From assembly GCA_963699225.1 (NCBI GenBank), contig OY969423.1, forward strand, positions 558,001 to 622,000: a stretch of DNA of 64,000 nucleotides. The letters are read 5' to 3'. Under the pieces are notes generated by a model that was given only the letters and a program-made list of their open reading frames with translations, did no database searches and was not told the origin of the DNA. Position 1 is the stretch's first letter. Each line of letters begins with the position of its first letter. Source of the stretch: VRUE01 sp963699225. GTDB taxonomy: Bacteria > Actinomycetota > Thermoleophilia > Solirubrobacterales > 70-9. A program made the translations under genes and the position numbers. Shown here piece by piece: positions 38,531 through 47,325 of the stretch.

Positions 38531-38938
38531 ATGAGCGAGACCAACGAGCAGGCCATCAGCAAGGGTGACGGTTACGCCGTCGCTAACCTCAGCGACCTCG
38601 GCGAGGGACCGGGATTCCGCAAGATCCGCAAGGCCCTGGGAGTAACCGCCTTCGGCGTCAACGCGATCGTGCTGCCCCCCTCCTACGCCACCGGCAGCCA
38701 CTACCACGACGAGCAGGAGGAGCTCTACTTCCTCCACAGCGGCCACGTCGCAATCGAGTTCGGCGACGGCAGCAGCCACGAGCTAGCGCCGGGTGGCCTG
38801 GCCTGGGTGGATGCCTCAACCAAGCGCAGGCTCAAAAACCTCAGCGACTCCGAGGATGCCGTCTACGTCGTCGTCGGAGGCAAGGACGGCTATGTCGGCC
38901 GCGACGGCAAACTCGCAGACGGCGAGACGCACCGCTAA
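38531..38938 (+). CDS. Cupin-domain protein
   Basis: This 135-residue single-domain cupin has metal-binding motif 1 GSHYHDEQEELYFLHSG (two His and a Glu) and motif 2 near HELAPGGLAWVDASTKRRL, where the usual His is not obvious. The function is unknown: isomerase, small-molecule sensor or storage-type cupin. TAAGCT six bases before the ATG fits a leaderless start. The 3' end has the same 13-base pattern after the stop as ilvC, followed by a long hairpin. Confidence 0.75.
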   Translation: MSETNEQAISKGDGYAVANLSDLGEGPGFRKIRKALGVTAFGVNAIVLPPSYATGSHYHDEQEELYFLHSGHVAIEFGDGSSHELAPGGLAWVDASTKRRLKNLSDSEDAVYVVVGGKDGYVGRDGKLADGETHR

Positions 38939-38950
38939 AGCTCAAGCGCA

Positions 38951-39053
38951 AGGGATCCGGGTCCCCCTCTCCCGGAGACCGTTGCGCAGCAGGTCGGCCG
39001 GGTGCTTCATACGTGGTCGCCGAAGCCTCCGTGAGAGGGGGACCCGGATCCCT
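38951..39053 (+). ncRNA. Structured element copy 1 (21-bp stem, 61-nt loop)
   Basis: The arms 38951-38971 and 39033-39053 are perfectly complementary over 21 bases (starting AGGGATCCGGGTCCCC). The loop adds an inner CGGAG/CTCCG pairing. The complement of this loop is clearly related to the loop of the element at 39090-39191, and stem differences between the two keep pairing. It begins 12 bases after the cupin stop, so it would form the 3' end of that mRNA. It could be a terminator, a stability element or a small RNA; I know no matching family. Confidence 0.6.
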
Positions 39054-39089
39054 CCCACGTGCTCTGGAGCTGCATCTCGGAGCTTGAGA

Positions 39090-39191
39090 GGACGCCGGCA
39101 GCCCCTCTCCATGAAGCTTGGCGACCACGCGTCGAAGCACCGAGACGATCCAGCTGCGCGACGGCTTCAGGGAGAGGGGCTGCCGGCGTCC
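39090..39191 (-). ncRNA. Structured element copy 2 (21-bp stem, 60-nt loop)
   Basis: The arms 39090-39110 and 39171-39191 pair perfectly over 21 bases (starting GGACGCCGGCAGCCCC). An inner pairing TGAAGC/GCTTCA corresponds to CGGAG/CTCCG of copy 1. It lies 22 bases after the ilvC stop, in the same orientation relative to ilvC as copy 1 has to the cupin gene. Shared loop blocks are GGCGACCACG, GAAGCACC and CTGCGC-ACGG. Confidence 0.6.
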
Positions 39192-39213
39192 CCCACGCTT
39201 GGGTGATCGAGCT

Positions 39214-40227
39214 TTAGAACTCTTGATCGATCCAGGGCATCGTGTCGCGAAGATCCTTGCCGACCTTCTCGACTTCATGGCTGGCGCCTTCCTCGCGCAT
39301 CCGCGAGAGGTTCTCGCCGCCGGCGCGGTTCTCGGCGATCCACTCGCGGGCGAACTCGCCCGACTGGATCTCGCCGAGGATCTGCTTCATCGCCGCGCGA
39401 GACTCCTCGCCGATGACGCGTTTGCCGCGGGTCATGTCGCCGTACTCGGCCGTGTTGGAGATCGAGTAACGCATGCCCTGGATCCCCTTCTCGTACATCA
39501 GGTCGGCGATCAGCTTGAGCTCGTGCAGGCACTCGAAGTAGGCGAGGCGCGGGTCGTAGCCAGCCTCGACCAAGGTCTCGAAGCCGGCGCGAACCAGCTC
39601 CGAGGCACCGCCGCAGAGCACGGCCTGCTCGCCGAAGAGGTCGGTCTCGCACTCGTCCTTGAAGGTCGTCTCGATGATCGCCGCGCGACCGCCGCCGATT
39701 CCAGAGGCGTAGGCGAGAACGAGGTCGTGGGCTTTGCCGGTGGCGTCTTGGTGAACCGCCATCAGACAGGGCACGCCGCGGCCTTCCTCGTACTGGCGGC
39801 GGACCAGGTGGCCCGGGCCCTTGGGCGCAACCATGCCGACGTCGACGCCGGCCGGCGGCACGATCTGCTCGAAGTGGATGGCGAAACCGTGGGCGAAGAG
39901 CAGCAGGTTGCCGGGGGCGATCCCGTCGGCGATATCCGACTCCCAGATCTCGGCCTGCTTCTCGTCGGGCAGCAGGATCATCACCGCGTCGCCGCGACTG
40001 GCGGCTTCGGCGATGTCGAGCACCTCGAGGCCGGCCTCTTCGGCTTTCGCGCGACTGGAGGAATCGGGGCGCAGGCCGACGACGACGTCGACCCCCGAGT
40101 CCTTCAGGTTGAGGGCGTGCGCGTGTCCCTGGGAGCCGTAGCCGAGGATGGCGACGGTCTTTCCCTGCAGCAGCGAGAGGTCAGCGTCTGAGTCGTAGAA
40201 AATGTCCTGAGGTTTGTCATTGGGCAT
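39214..40227 (-). CDS. ilvC: Ketol-acid reductoisomerase (class I)
   Basis: This 337-residue NADPH enzyme converts acetolactate to dihydroxyisovalerate and the Ile-pathway analogue. It has VAILGYGSQGHAHALNL, GMVAPKGPGHLVRRQYEEG, ETTFKDECETDLFGEQAVLC and the metal Glu in FECLHELKLIADLM. It lies 10 bases after menE on the same strand, and TAGCCT is seven bases before its ATG, inside the menE end, so it can be transcribed alone. Confidence 0.97.
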   Translation of the reverse strand: MPNDKPQDIFYDSDADLSLLQGKTVAILGYGSQGHAHALNLKDSGVDVVVGLRPDSSSRAKAEEAGLEVLDIAEAASRGDAVMILLPDEKQAEIWESDIADGIAPGNLLLFAHGFAIHFEQIVPPAGVDVGMVAPKGPGHLVRRQYEEGRGVPCLMAVHQDATGKAHDLVLAYASGIGGGRAAIIETTFKDECETDLFGEQAVLCGGASELVRAGFETLVEAGYDPRLAYFECLHELKLIADLMYEKGIQGMRYSISNTAEYGDMTRGKRVIGEESRAAMKQILGEIQSGEFAREWIAENRAGGENLSRMREEGASHEVEKVGKDLRDTMPWIDQEF

Positions 40228-40237
40228 GGGCGGCAGG

Positions 40238-41563
40238 CTAGCGGAGGGCGCGCCTCATCAGCTTGCCCGAGGGCGTGCGCGGCAGCGCCGCCGCCAGCTC
40301 GACCCGCTTCGGCACCTTGTAGCCGGCCAGCGACTCGGCGCAGTGGCGGCGCAGCTCGTCAGGGCTGACCTCGGAGCCGTCCTGCAGGACGACGATCGCA
40401 GTCACCGCCTGCTGCCACTCCGGGTCCTCGCGGCCGACTACTGCGGCATCCGCCACCTCGGGGTGGCGCAGCAGGACTTTCTCGACTTCGGCCGGCACGA
40501 CGTTCTCGCCGCCGGTGACGATCAGGTCGTCCATGCGGTCCTCGACGTAGAGGAAGCCTTCCTCGTCGATGCGGCCGAGGTCGCCGGTGTGCAGCCAGCC
40601 GTCGGCATCGGCGCGGCCCGGGGCGACGGTCGGGCCCTGGACGAGGATCTCGCCATCCTGAATGCGCAGGTGCGTGGTCAGCAGCGGCCGGCCGGCGGAG
40701 CCGAGCTTGCGACGAGCATCGGCGGGTGCCAGCGTCGTCACCTGCGAGCAGGCCTCGGTCAGGCCGTAGGTCTGCACGACCGTGGCGCCGCGCCCAAGCG
40801 CCTCCTCGAGCGCATCCTCCGGCACCGGCCCGCCGCCGATCAGCAGGGCCCGCGGGCTGGAGAGATCTGCGCCGGCGTCGAGCAGGCGGGTCAGCATCGT
40901 CGCCACCAGGGAGACCACGGTGATTTGGTCGCGCTCGAGTGCTTCGGCCACTCGGTCGACTTCGAAGCCGTCGTGGACGACCGCGGTCGTCCCGTAGATG
41001 ACCGAGCGCATGACGATGCTTAGGCCGGAGATGTGGCTGAGCGGCAAGCAGCAGAGCCAGCGGTCCTCGGGCTCGACGCCGATATTGAAGGCGGAGGCGA
41101 CGGCGCTCCAGAGGAAGTTGCCGTAGGTGAGGCTGATCGGTTCGGGCGTGCCAGTGCTGCCGCTGGTCATCACATGGCAGGCGATGTCATCCATGTCGTG
41201 CTCGCCGAGCAGCGGCAGGTCGGCCTCGGTCTGAGTCAGCTCGCCGGCGTCGTCGAGGTCGACCGCCGGTTCCTCGTTGGCGATCACCGCGGCGCGCTCC
41301 TCAACGGAAAGACGGGGGCCGAGAGGCGACAGGATCGCTCCCACCTTCATCAGGGCGTGGACCATCACCACCTGCTCGCGGCGCGGGTGCATCGTCATCG
41401 CCACGGTCGAGCCACGGCGCACGCCGTGGGCGATTAGGCGGCGCGCCACCCAGGTCGCCTCCGCCTCGAGCTCGGCGTAGGTGACCTCACTGCCGTCGGC
41501 GACGAGCGCGGTGCGCTCGGGACAGCTCTGCGATCTCTGGGCCAGCCAGTCGTCAAGTTTCAT
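40238..41563 (-). CDS. menE: o-Succinylbenzoate-CoA ligase
   Basis: This 441-residue adenylate-forming ligase activates OSB for menaquinone synthesis. Motifs are HVMTSGSTGTPEPISLTYGN (P-loop), VQTYGLTEAC, WLHTGDLGRIDEEGFLYVE and PRTPSGKLMRR with the catalytic Lys. The start MKLDDWLAQRSQ at 41563 is chosen because the frame stays open far upstream only by antisense chance over menB. It is divergent from menB. Confidence 0.92.
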   Translation of the reverse strand: MKLDDWLAQRSQSCPERTALVADGSEVTYAELEAEATWVARRLIAHGVRRGSTVAMTMHPRREQVVMVHALMKVGAILSPLGPRLSVEERAAVIANEEPAVDLDDAGELTQTEADLPLLGEHDMDDIACHVMTSGSTGTPEPISLTYGNFLWSAVASAFNIGVEPEDRWLCCLPLSHISGLSIVMRSVIYGTTAVVHDGFEVDRVAEALERDQITVVSLVATMLTRLLDAGADLSSPRALLIGGGPVPEDALEEALGRGATVVQTYGLTEACSQVTTLAPADARRKLGSAGRPLLTTHLRIQDGEILVQGPTVAPGRADADGWLHTGDLGRIDEEGFLYVEDRMDDLIVTGGENVVPAEVEKVLLRHPEVADAAVVGREDPEWQQAVTAIVVLQDGSEVSPDELRRHCAESLAGYKVPKRVELAAALPRTPSGKLMRRALR

Positions 41564-41584
41564 CGGCGGGATATCGTGCCCATC

Positions 41585-42451
41585 ATGCCCAAACGCCACA
41601 AGGAAGCCCCGCCCGAGGAGACCCTCTACGCCCCGATCGAGTGGCAGAGCGCCGGAGAGTTCGCCGACATCCGCTACGAGACGGCGGACGGGATCGCCAA
41701 GATCACGATCGACCGGCCCGAGGTGCTCAACGCTTTCCGGCCCCAGACCCTGGTCGAGGTCTCCGCCGCCTTCGAGTTGGCCCGCGAGGACACCGAGGTC
41801 GGCGTTGTGATCCTCACCGGCGCCGGTGAGAAGGCCTTTTGCTCGGGTGGCGACCAGCAGGTTCGCGGCGACACTGGCTACGTCGCCGAGGGCGCCTCGC
41901 TCGGTCGCTTCCACGTCACCGACCTGCAGGTGCAGATGCGGCGGCTGCCCAAGCCGGTGGTGGCGATGGTCGCCGGCTACGCGATCGGCGGTGGCCACAT
42001 CCTCCACATCTGCTGCGACCTCACCGTCGCCGCCGACAACGCCGTCTTCGGCCAGACCGGCCCGCGGGTCGGCTCCTGGGACGGCGGCTTCGGCGCCTCG
42101 CTGCTGCGCGACCTGATCGGCACAAAGAAGGCGAAGGAGCTCTGGCTGCTCTGCCGGCAGTACGACGCCGGGGAGGCGCGCGAGATGGGGCTGGTCAACA
42201 CGGTCGTGCCGCTCGATCGCCTCGAAGCCGAGACCGTTGCCTGGTGCCGCGACATGCTGGCGCTCTCGCCCTTCGCCCTGCGCCTGGTCAAGGCCAGCTT
42301 CAATGCCCACGAGGACGGCTACGCAGGGATCCAGCAGCTGGCCCACGACACCAACCTGCTCTTCTACGGCAACGAGGAGGCACGCGAGGGTCGCGAGGCC
42401 TTCAAGGAGAAGCGAGCGCCGGACTTCTCGAAGTTTGCGAGGCGGCCATGA
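41585..42451 (+). CDS. menB: 1,4-Dihydroxy-2-naphthoyl-CoA synthase
   Basis: This 288-residue crotonase-fold enzyme cyclises OSB-CoA. Typical MenB segments are AFCSGGDQQVRGDTGY, AMVAGYAIGGGHILHICCDLTV, GPRVGSWDGGFGASLL and the C-terminal EGREAFKEKRAPDF. ATG 41585 is preferred over GTG 41576 because TATCGT lies seven bases before it, the spacing seen before other first genes here. The gene overlaps menA as ATGA. Confidence 0.95.
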   Translation: MPKRHKEAPPEETLYAPIEWQSAGEFADIRYETADGIAKITIDRPEVLNAFRPQTLVEVSAAFELAREDTEVGVVILTGAGEKAFCSGGDQQVRGDTGYVAEGASLGRFHVTDLQVQMRRLPKPVVAMVAGYAIGGGHILHICCDLTVAADNAVFGQTGPRVGSWDGGFGASLLRDLIGTKKAKELWLLCRQYDAGEAREMGLVNTVVPLDRLEAETVAWCRDMLALSPFALRLVKASFNAHEDGYAGIQQLAHDTNLLFYGNEEAREGREAFKEKRAPDFSKFARRP

Positions 42452-43329
42452 GGATCTGGGTGATGGCGGCGCGGCCGCGGACCCTGCCAGCCGCGATCGC
42501 TCCGGTGTTCGTGGGAACGGCCGCCGCGGTCGAATGGGCGGGCAAACTTCCTCGGGTCGGCGCCTTCCTCGCCGCCTTGATCGGCTCGGTCTTCATCCAG
42601 ATCGGCACCAACCTCGCCAACGACTACTCCGACGCCAAGCGAGGCGCCGACACCGCCGACCGGCTCGGTCCCGTGCGGGTCACCTCGGCCGGGCTGGTGA
42701 CGCCGCGGCGCGTACTCAACGCGACCTGGATCGCCTTCGGCGTGGCAATCGCCTGCGGTATCTACCTGGCAGCGGTGGCGGGGATCGTGATCCTGCTGAT
42801 CGGTGCCGTCTCGATCGCGGCCGGCGTGCTCTACACCGGCGGCCCGCGCCCCTACGGCTACGCCGGCCTCGGCGAGGTCTTCGTCTTCCTCTTCTTCGGC
42901 CTGGTCGCGGTCAACGGCTCCTACTACGTGCAGCTCGAGCAGCTCGACGCGCTGCCGCTGGGGCTCTCGATCGCGGTCGGCTTCATCGCCACGGCGATCC
43001 TCGTCGTCAACAACGTGCGCGACCTCGAGACCGACCGCCGCGCCGGCAAGATGACCCTGGCGGTGAGGATGGGGCGCCACAACGCCGTCGTCCTCTACCG
43101 CGGGCTCGTGCTCGGCGCCTTCGTCGTCCTGCCACTCTCGCTGCTCGCCGGCGGCGGAAGCTGGCTGCCGCTGATCGGGCTGCTGGCGCTGCCGATGGCG
43201 TTCAAACCGATGCGAGCGATGACCAATCGCACCGACGGCCCGGCGCTGAACGGAGCCCTGGCGGGCACCGGCGCGCTCCTCGGAGTCTTCAGCCTGCTGG
43301 TCTCGGTCGGCCTACTGCTGGCGAGCTGA
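42448..43329 (+). CDS. menA: 1,4-Dihydroxy-2-naphthoate polyprenyltransferase
   Basis: This integral-membrane UbiA-family prenyltransferase of 293 residues attaches the isoprenoid tail. The first Asp motif is NLANDYSDAKRGAD and the second is NNVRDLETDRRAGK. RIWVMAARPRTLPAAIAPV is the usual MenA start, and about eight or nine membrane helices follow. It is coupled to menB by ATGA and to menC by TGATG. Confidence 0.95.
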   Translation: MRIWVMAARPRTLPAAIAPVFVGTAAAVEWAGKLPRVGAFLAALIGSVFIQIGTNLANDYSDAKRGADTADRLGPVRVTSAGLVTPRRVLNATWIAFGVAIACGIYLAAVAGIVILLIGAVSIAAGVLYTGGPRPYGYAGLGEVFVFLFFGLVAVNGSYYVQLEQLDALPLGLSIAVGFIATAILVVNNVRDLETDRRAGKMTLAVRMGRHNAVVLYRGLVLGAFVVLPLSLLAGGGSWLPLIGLLALPMAFKPMRAMTNRTDGPALNGALAGTGALLGVFSLLVSVGLLLAS

Positions 43330-44372
43330 TGCGCCTCGCCTCGGTCGAGGTCATCCCCTACGCGCTGCCCTTCAAGCAGCCCTACGTGACCGCACGCGGC
43401 CGGCTGCAGCAGCGCGAGATGGTGCTGTTGCGGCTGCGATCGGATGACGGGCTGGTCGGCCTGGGTGAAGCCGTGCCGCTCTCGCTGCGGGGCGGGGCGA
43501 CGATCGCTCAGGTCGTCGCCGAGCTAGAGGAGCTGGCAAGGCGCGACGAGGTGGATGAGGAAACCCTGGGGAGCGGTGCCCTGGCGCTTTCGGCGCCCGC
43601 ACGCTGCGCCGCACTCACGGCACTGTTGGACCTGCGCGGGCGCAGGGCCGCCGGTCCAGAGGCAACGTCGGAGCCGGTGAAGTGCAACGCAACGCTTGTT
43701 GCCGGCGAGCCTGCAGCGGTGGCGACCGATGCCGAACGCTGGGCAAGCGAGGGCTTCTCGACCTTCAAGTTGAAGCTCGGTGTCGGCGACGATGTCGGCC
43801 AGGTGTGTGCCGCACGTGAGGCGCTGGGACCGGGGGCGCGGATCCGGGTCGACGCAAACGCCGCCTGGGACGTCGAGACCGCACGACGCACGCTGCGGGA
43901 GATCGAGCGGTTTGACGTGGAGCTTGCCGAGCAGCCCGTCGCCACACTGGAGGAAGCTGCGCAGGTCTCAGACTCGACCTCAATCCCGCTCGCCGGTGAC
44001 GAGAGCATCGAGGATCGCGGTGATGCCGTACGAGCGGTGAAGCTGGGGGCTTGCAAGCTGGCCGGACTGAAGCTGTCCAAGGTCGGGGGCCCGGAGGAAG
44101 CGATCGCGATTGCGGAGGTGCTGCCCTCCTTCGTCTCCAGCGCGCTCGACGGCCCGGTCGGGATCGCCGCCGCGGCCCAGGTCGCCCAGACGTTGGATCA
44201 GGCGGCGCTGGGCATTCCCCGCTTTGCCCATGGCCTCGCAACCCAGCGCCTCTTCTCCTCGACGATCGCCTCGGTCGAGTGCGAGTTGCGGGACGGGATG
44301 CTGCACCCACCTCCGGGCCCGGGCCTCGGAGTCGAGATCGACGAGGCGGCGCTGCAGGCGCACCGACTCTAG
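43329..44372 (+). CDS. menC: o-Succinylbenzoate synthase
   Basis: This 347-residue enolase-superfamily enzyme dehydrates SHCHC to OSB. The KxK motif is FSTFKLKLG. Metal ligands are in RVDANAAWD, ELAEQPVA and AGDESIED, and the second catalytic Lys is in GLKLSKVGG. It starts at the ATG overlapping the menA stop; the longer frame upstream is an antisense artefact. Confidence 0.92.
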   Translation: MRLASVEVIPYALPFKQPYVTARGRLQQREMVLLRLRSDDGLVGLGEAVPLSLRGGATIAQVVAELEELARRDEVDEETLGSGALALSAPARCAALTALLDLRGRRAAGPEATSEPVKCNATLVAGEPAAVATDAERWASEGFSTFKLKLGVGDDVGQVCAAREALGPGARIRVDANAAWDVETARRTLREIERFDVELAEQPVATLEEAAQVSDSTSIPLAGDESIEDRGDAVRAVKLGACKLAGLKLSKVGGPEEAIAIAEVLPSFVSSALDGPVGIAAAAQVAQTLDQAALGIPRFAHGLATQRLFSSTIASVECELRDGMLHPPPGPGLGVEIDEAALQAHRL

Positions 44373-44377
44373 ATCCC

Positions 44378-44421
44378 TGGCGCCTTAGTGTCGCTATGCG
44401 CCACTAAGACGCCAATAGGCT
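44378..44421 (+). promoter_or_regulatory. Hairpin and -10 box in front of menD
   Basis: An inverted repeat with 13-base arms and one mismatch (44378-44390 and 44402-44414, left arm TGGCGCCTTAGTG) is followed by TAGGCT (44416-44421) six bases before the menD ATG. The right arm covers the -35 region, so it may be an operator for a leaderless menD promoter. Confidence 0.45.
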
Positions 44422-44427
44422 CTCGCC

Positions 44428-46170
44428 ATGGATCCAACCAACGCCAACACCGCCCTCGCCTCGGCCTTCGTCGAGGAGCTTGCTCGCGGCGGCGTGCGGC
44501 ACGCGGTGGTCTCCCCCGGCTCGCGCTCGACTCCGCTCGCGGTAGCGCTCTGGCGCCAGGCCGAGATCGAGGTGAGCGTGATCCTCGACGAGCGCTCGGC
44601 GGCGTTCTTCGCGCTCGGCGCGGCGCAGGCGACGCGAGCGCCCGTCGCCCTGCTCTGCACCTCGGGAACCGCTGCAGCCAACTACCACCCCGCCGTCTGC
44701 GAGGCCGACGAATCCGCGCTGCCGCTGGTGGTCCTCACCGCTGACCGGCCACCGGAGCTGCGCGGAATCGGTGCCGGGCAGACGATCGATCAGGTCAAGC
44801 TCTACGGAGAATCGGTGCGCTGGTTCTGCGAGGTCGGCACCCACGAAGCCGACGACGACGGGTTGCTGCACTACCGCTCGGTCGCCTGCCGGGCGCTCGC
44901 CGCCGCCCGTGGCGAGACGCGTCCCGGACCGGTCCACCTCAACCTGCCCTGGCGCGAGCCGCTGGCGCCGTTGCCGGTCGAGGGTGCGGTCACCGCGAGT
45001 GATCCGCTCGCCCTCGATGGACGCGAAGGCCGACCCCTGACGGCGGTCACCTCGATCGACCTCGAGCCGTCGGCCTTCCTGCTCGACGAGATGGCCGGCC
45101 ACATCGGCGACGCGATCTCGGGAGTGATCGTCGCCGGCCGCCAGTTCGACCCCGAGTTGCGCGAGCCGCTCGCCCACCTCGCCCGGGCATCCGGCTTCCC
45201 GATCCTCGCCGAGCCCACCTCGCAGCTCCGCTGCGGCCCCCACGATCGCTCCTACGTCGTCTCGACCTACGACCTGCTGCTGCGCGACGAGCACTTCGCC
45301 CGCTCGGTCGTCCCCGACCTGGTCCTGCGCTTCGGCGAGATGCCGACGAGCAAGCCACTGCGGTCCTGGCTGGCCGCGAGCGGCGCAGATCAGATCGCGA
45401 TCGACCCCTACGGCGGCTGGAACGAGCCGACCAATCGCGCCGCTGCCGTGTTGCGCGCCGACCCGACCGAGCTGGCGGCTGGCTGGGCGACGCGGCTGGA
45501 GAAGGAAGAGCGCCCCGCGCCGCAGCGCTGGCTCGACGCCGAGAGCGCCGCACGCGAGGCGCTCGACTCCGCGCTTGCCGGCGACGAGATCTCCGAGCCC
45601 GCCCTCCACGTCGCGCTCGGCCAAGCCCACCGTGACGGCGACCTCGTCTACACCGCCTCGAGCATGCCGATCCGCGATCAGGAGGCGTTTCTCAGGCCGA
45701 GCGAGGTGGACGTGAGCTTTCTCTGCAACCGCGGGGCCAACGGGATCGATGGCCTGATCTCATCGGGAATCGGCGCCGCGCACGCCAGCGGCAGGCCGAC
45801 CACGATCGTCACCGGCGACCTCGGCCTGCTCCACGACATCGGCGGCTTTGCCGCCCTGCGCGACGTCGCCACTCCCGTCCGCATCGTCGTCATCAACAAC
45901 GACGGCGGGGGGATCTTTGGCTTCCTGCCTCAGGCCGGAGCGCTCGAGGCGGACGAGCTCGAGGCGCTGCTCGAGACGCCGCGCGGCGTGGACGTCGGCA
46001 AGGCCGCCGACCTCTTCGACCTGCCGCACAGCCCGCTTGCCCGCTTGCCCGATCTACCCGCCGCCCTAGCCGCCGGTACGGGATTGATCGAGATCGTCAC
46101 CGAACGGCAGGCCAACGTCGATCTGCACGGACAGCTCGGCACGACGGTGACGCGAGCCCTGCATCGGTGA
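44428..46170 (+). CDS. menD: SEPHCHC synthase MenD
   Basis: This 580-residue ThDP enzyme adds 2-oxoglutarate-derived succinic semialdehyde to isochorismate. The order is Pyr domain (VVSPGSRSTPLAVAL, VILDERSAAFFALG with the catalytic Glu), central domain, then the PP domain with TGDLGLLHDIGG and INNDGGGIFGFLPQ for Mg-ThDP. It ends as GTGA overlapping an acyltransferase gene. Confidence 0.95.
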   Translation: MDPTNANTALASAFVEELARGGVRHAVVSPGSRSTPLAVALWRQAEIEVSVILDERSAAFFALGAAQATRAPVALLCTSGTAAANYHPAVCEADESALPLVVLTADRPPELRGIGAGQTIDQVKLYGESVRWFCEVGTHEADDDGLLHYRSVACRALAAARGETRPGPVHLNLPWREPLAPLPVEGAVTASDPLALDGREGRPLTAVTSIDLEPSAFLLDEMAGHIGDAISGVIVAGRQFDPELREPLAHLARASGFPILAEPTSQLRCGPHDRSYVVSTYDLLLRDEHFARSVVPDLVLRFGEMPTSKPLRSWLAASGADQIAIDPYGGWNEPTNRAAAVLRADPTELAAGWATRLEKEERPAPQRWLDAESAAREALDSALAGDEISEPALHVALGQAHRDGDLVYTASSMPIRDQEAFLRPSEVDVSFLCNRGANGIDGLISSGIGAAHASGRPTTIVTGDLGLLHDIGGFAALRDVATPVRIVVINNDGGGIFGFLPQAGALEADELEALLETPRGVDVGKAADLFDLPHSPLARLPDLPAALAAGTGLIEIVTERQANVDLHGQLGTTVTRALHR

Positions 46171-47321
46171 AGGCCGAGGGCGGGCAGCGACTCCACCACC
46201 TGGACGCACTGCGGGCATCGACGATGCTGCTGCTGGTTCCCGTCCACGCTTCCAGCCTGCTCTCGGCCAACGGCCACGAGGGCGCGTGGGCGGTGGCGAT
46301 CTACTGGTTCGTCCACGTCTTCAGGCTGCCGCTCTTCTTTGCGATGTCTGGGTTCTTCCTGGCGCTGCTGCTCTCGAAGCGAGGATTGCGCCAGACGGCG
46401 CGGAACCGAACCCTGCGCATCGCCCTGCCGCTGGCCGCCGGGCTCCTGATCCTCGTTCCGCTGATGATGGTCGCGAGCGAGCGGACCGGGATCATCGTCG
46501 CGGGAGACGGCCGTCTCTCCCACTCCAGCCCCTTCGTTCCCCAGCTCTCGTTCCTCTGGTTCCTCTGGTACCTGCTGATCCTCGACGGTGTGGCGATGGC
46601 GATCTACAAGTTCGCCCCAGGCGTCCTGAAACGCGCGGGGGCCGTGATCAAGGCTGGGCTGGGGCGGCCGTTCCCCGGCATGGCGTTGCTGGCGATCCCA
46701 ACCGCACTGGCCCTCTGGCCGCAGGCCTCCTGGACCGCCTCGACGGAGACGACGACGTTCGTGCCCAGCCCCTCGATCCTGCTCTACTACGCCCTCTTCT
46801 TCGGCCTCGGAGCGACGCTCTGCGCCCACCGGCAGCTTCTCGACGCCGCCGCTCGCAACGCCTGGCGCTGGGCGGCATGCGCCGCCGCGGCAACGGTGCC
46901 GGCAGCGCTGCTCTTCACGCTCCATAACTCGCCTGGTTACGGATCGCGGCCAGGAGTGCACGGCGCGACGCTGCTGATCTACGCGCTCGCGACATGGGCA
47001 AGCCTGCTTGCCCTGATCGGCCTGGCCACTCGCTATCTCCACAGGTCGAACCCGAGGCTGCGCTACCTGGCCGACGCCTCGTACTGGATCTACCTCTCGC
47101 ACATGCCCCTGATGGTGCCGGTCCTCGCCCTCCTCGCCACAACGTCGCTGGGGGTTCCGCTGCAGTTCACGATCGTGACCGCCTCAGCGCTCGCGCTCTC
47201 CTTCGTCACCTACGTTCTCTTCGTCCGCTACACGGTGATCGGGCGCGCCCTCAATGGGCCACGTCGCCGAGCCGAACCACACAAAGTGAGCCAGAAACCG
47301 GCCCTCGTCGGCTCCGCCTGA
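46167..47321 (+). CDS. Acyltransferase-3 family membrane protein
   Basis: This 384-residue protein has about ten membrane helices. It is of the OafA/YrhL type, which O-acylates sugars or lipids at the outer face. The early HHLDALRASTMLLLVPVHAS contains the conserved Arg and His, and FFAMSGFFLALLLSKRG and YLADASYWIYLSHMPLM are typical. The GTG start overlaps the menD stop, so it is co-translated with menD. A functional link to menaquinone is not obvious. Confidence 0.85.
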   Translation: MKAEGGQRLHHLDALRASTMLLLVPVHASSLLSANGHEGAWAVAIYWFVHVFRLPLFFAMSGFFLALLLSKRGLRQTARNRTLRIALPLAAGLLILVPLMMVASERTGIIVAGDGRLSHSSPFVPQLSFLWFLWYLLILDGVAMAIYKFAPGVLKRAGAVIKAGLGRPFPGMALLAIPTALALWPQASWTASTETTTFVPSPSILLYYALFFGLGATLCAHRQLLDAAARNAWRWAACAAAATVPAALLFTLHNSPGYGSRPGVHGATLLIYALATWASLLALIGLATRYLHRSNPRLRYLADASYWIYLSHMPLMVPVLALLATTSLGVPLQFTIVTASALALSFVTYVLFVRYTVIGRALNGPRRRAEPHKVSQKPALVGSA

Positions 47322-47325
47322 GGGC

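Noticed and set aside
38951..39191. CRISPR-like or simple IS interpretation of the paired hairpins
   Set aside because: Only two inverted copies occur, with no spacers, no transposase and no target duplication; structure conservation fits an RNA or palindromic element better.
40238..42346. 702-residue reading for menE
   Set aside because: The first 260 residues are antisense to menB and lack similarity; MenE starts at 41563.
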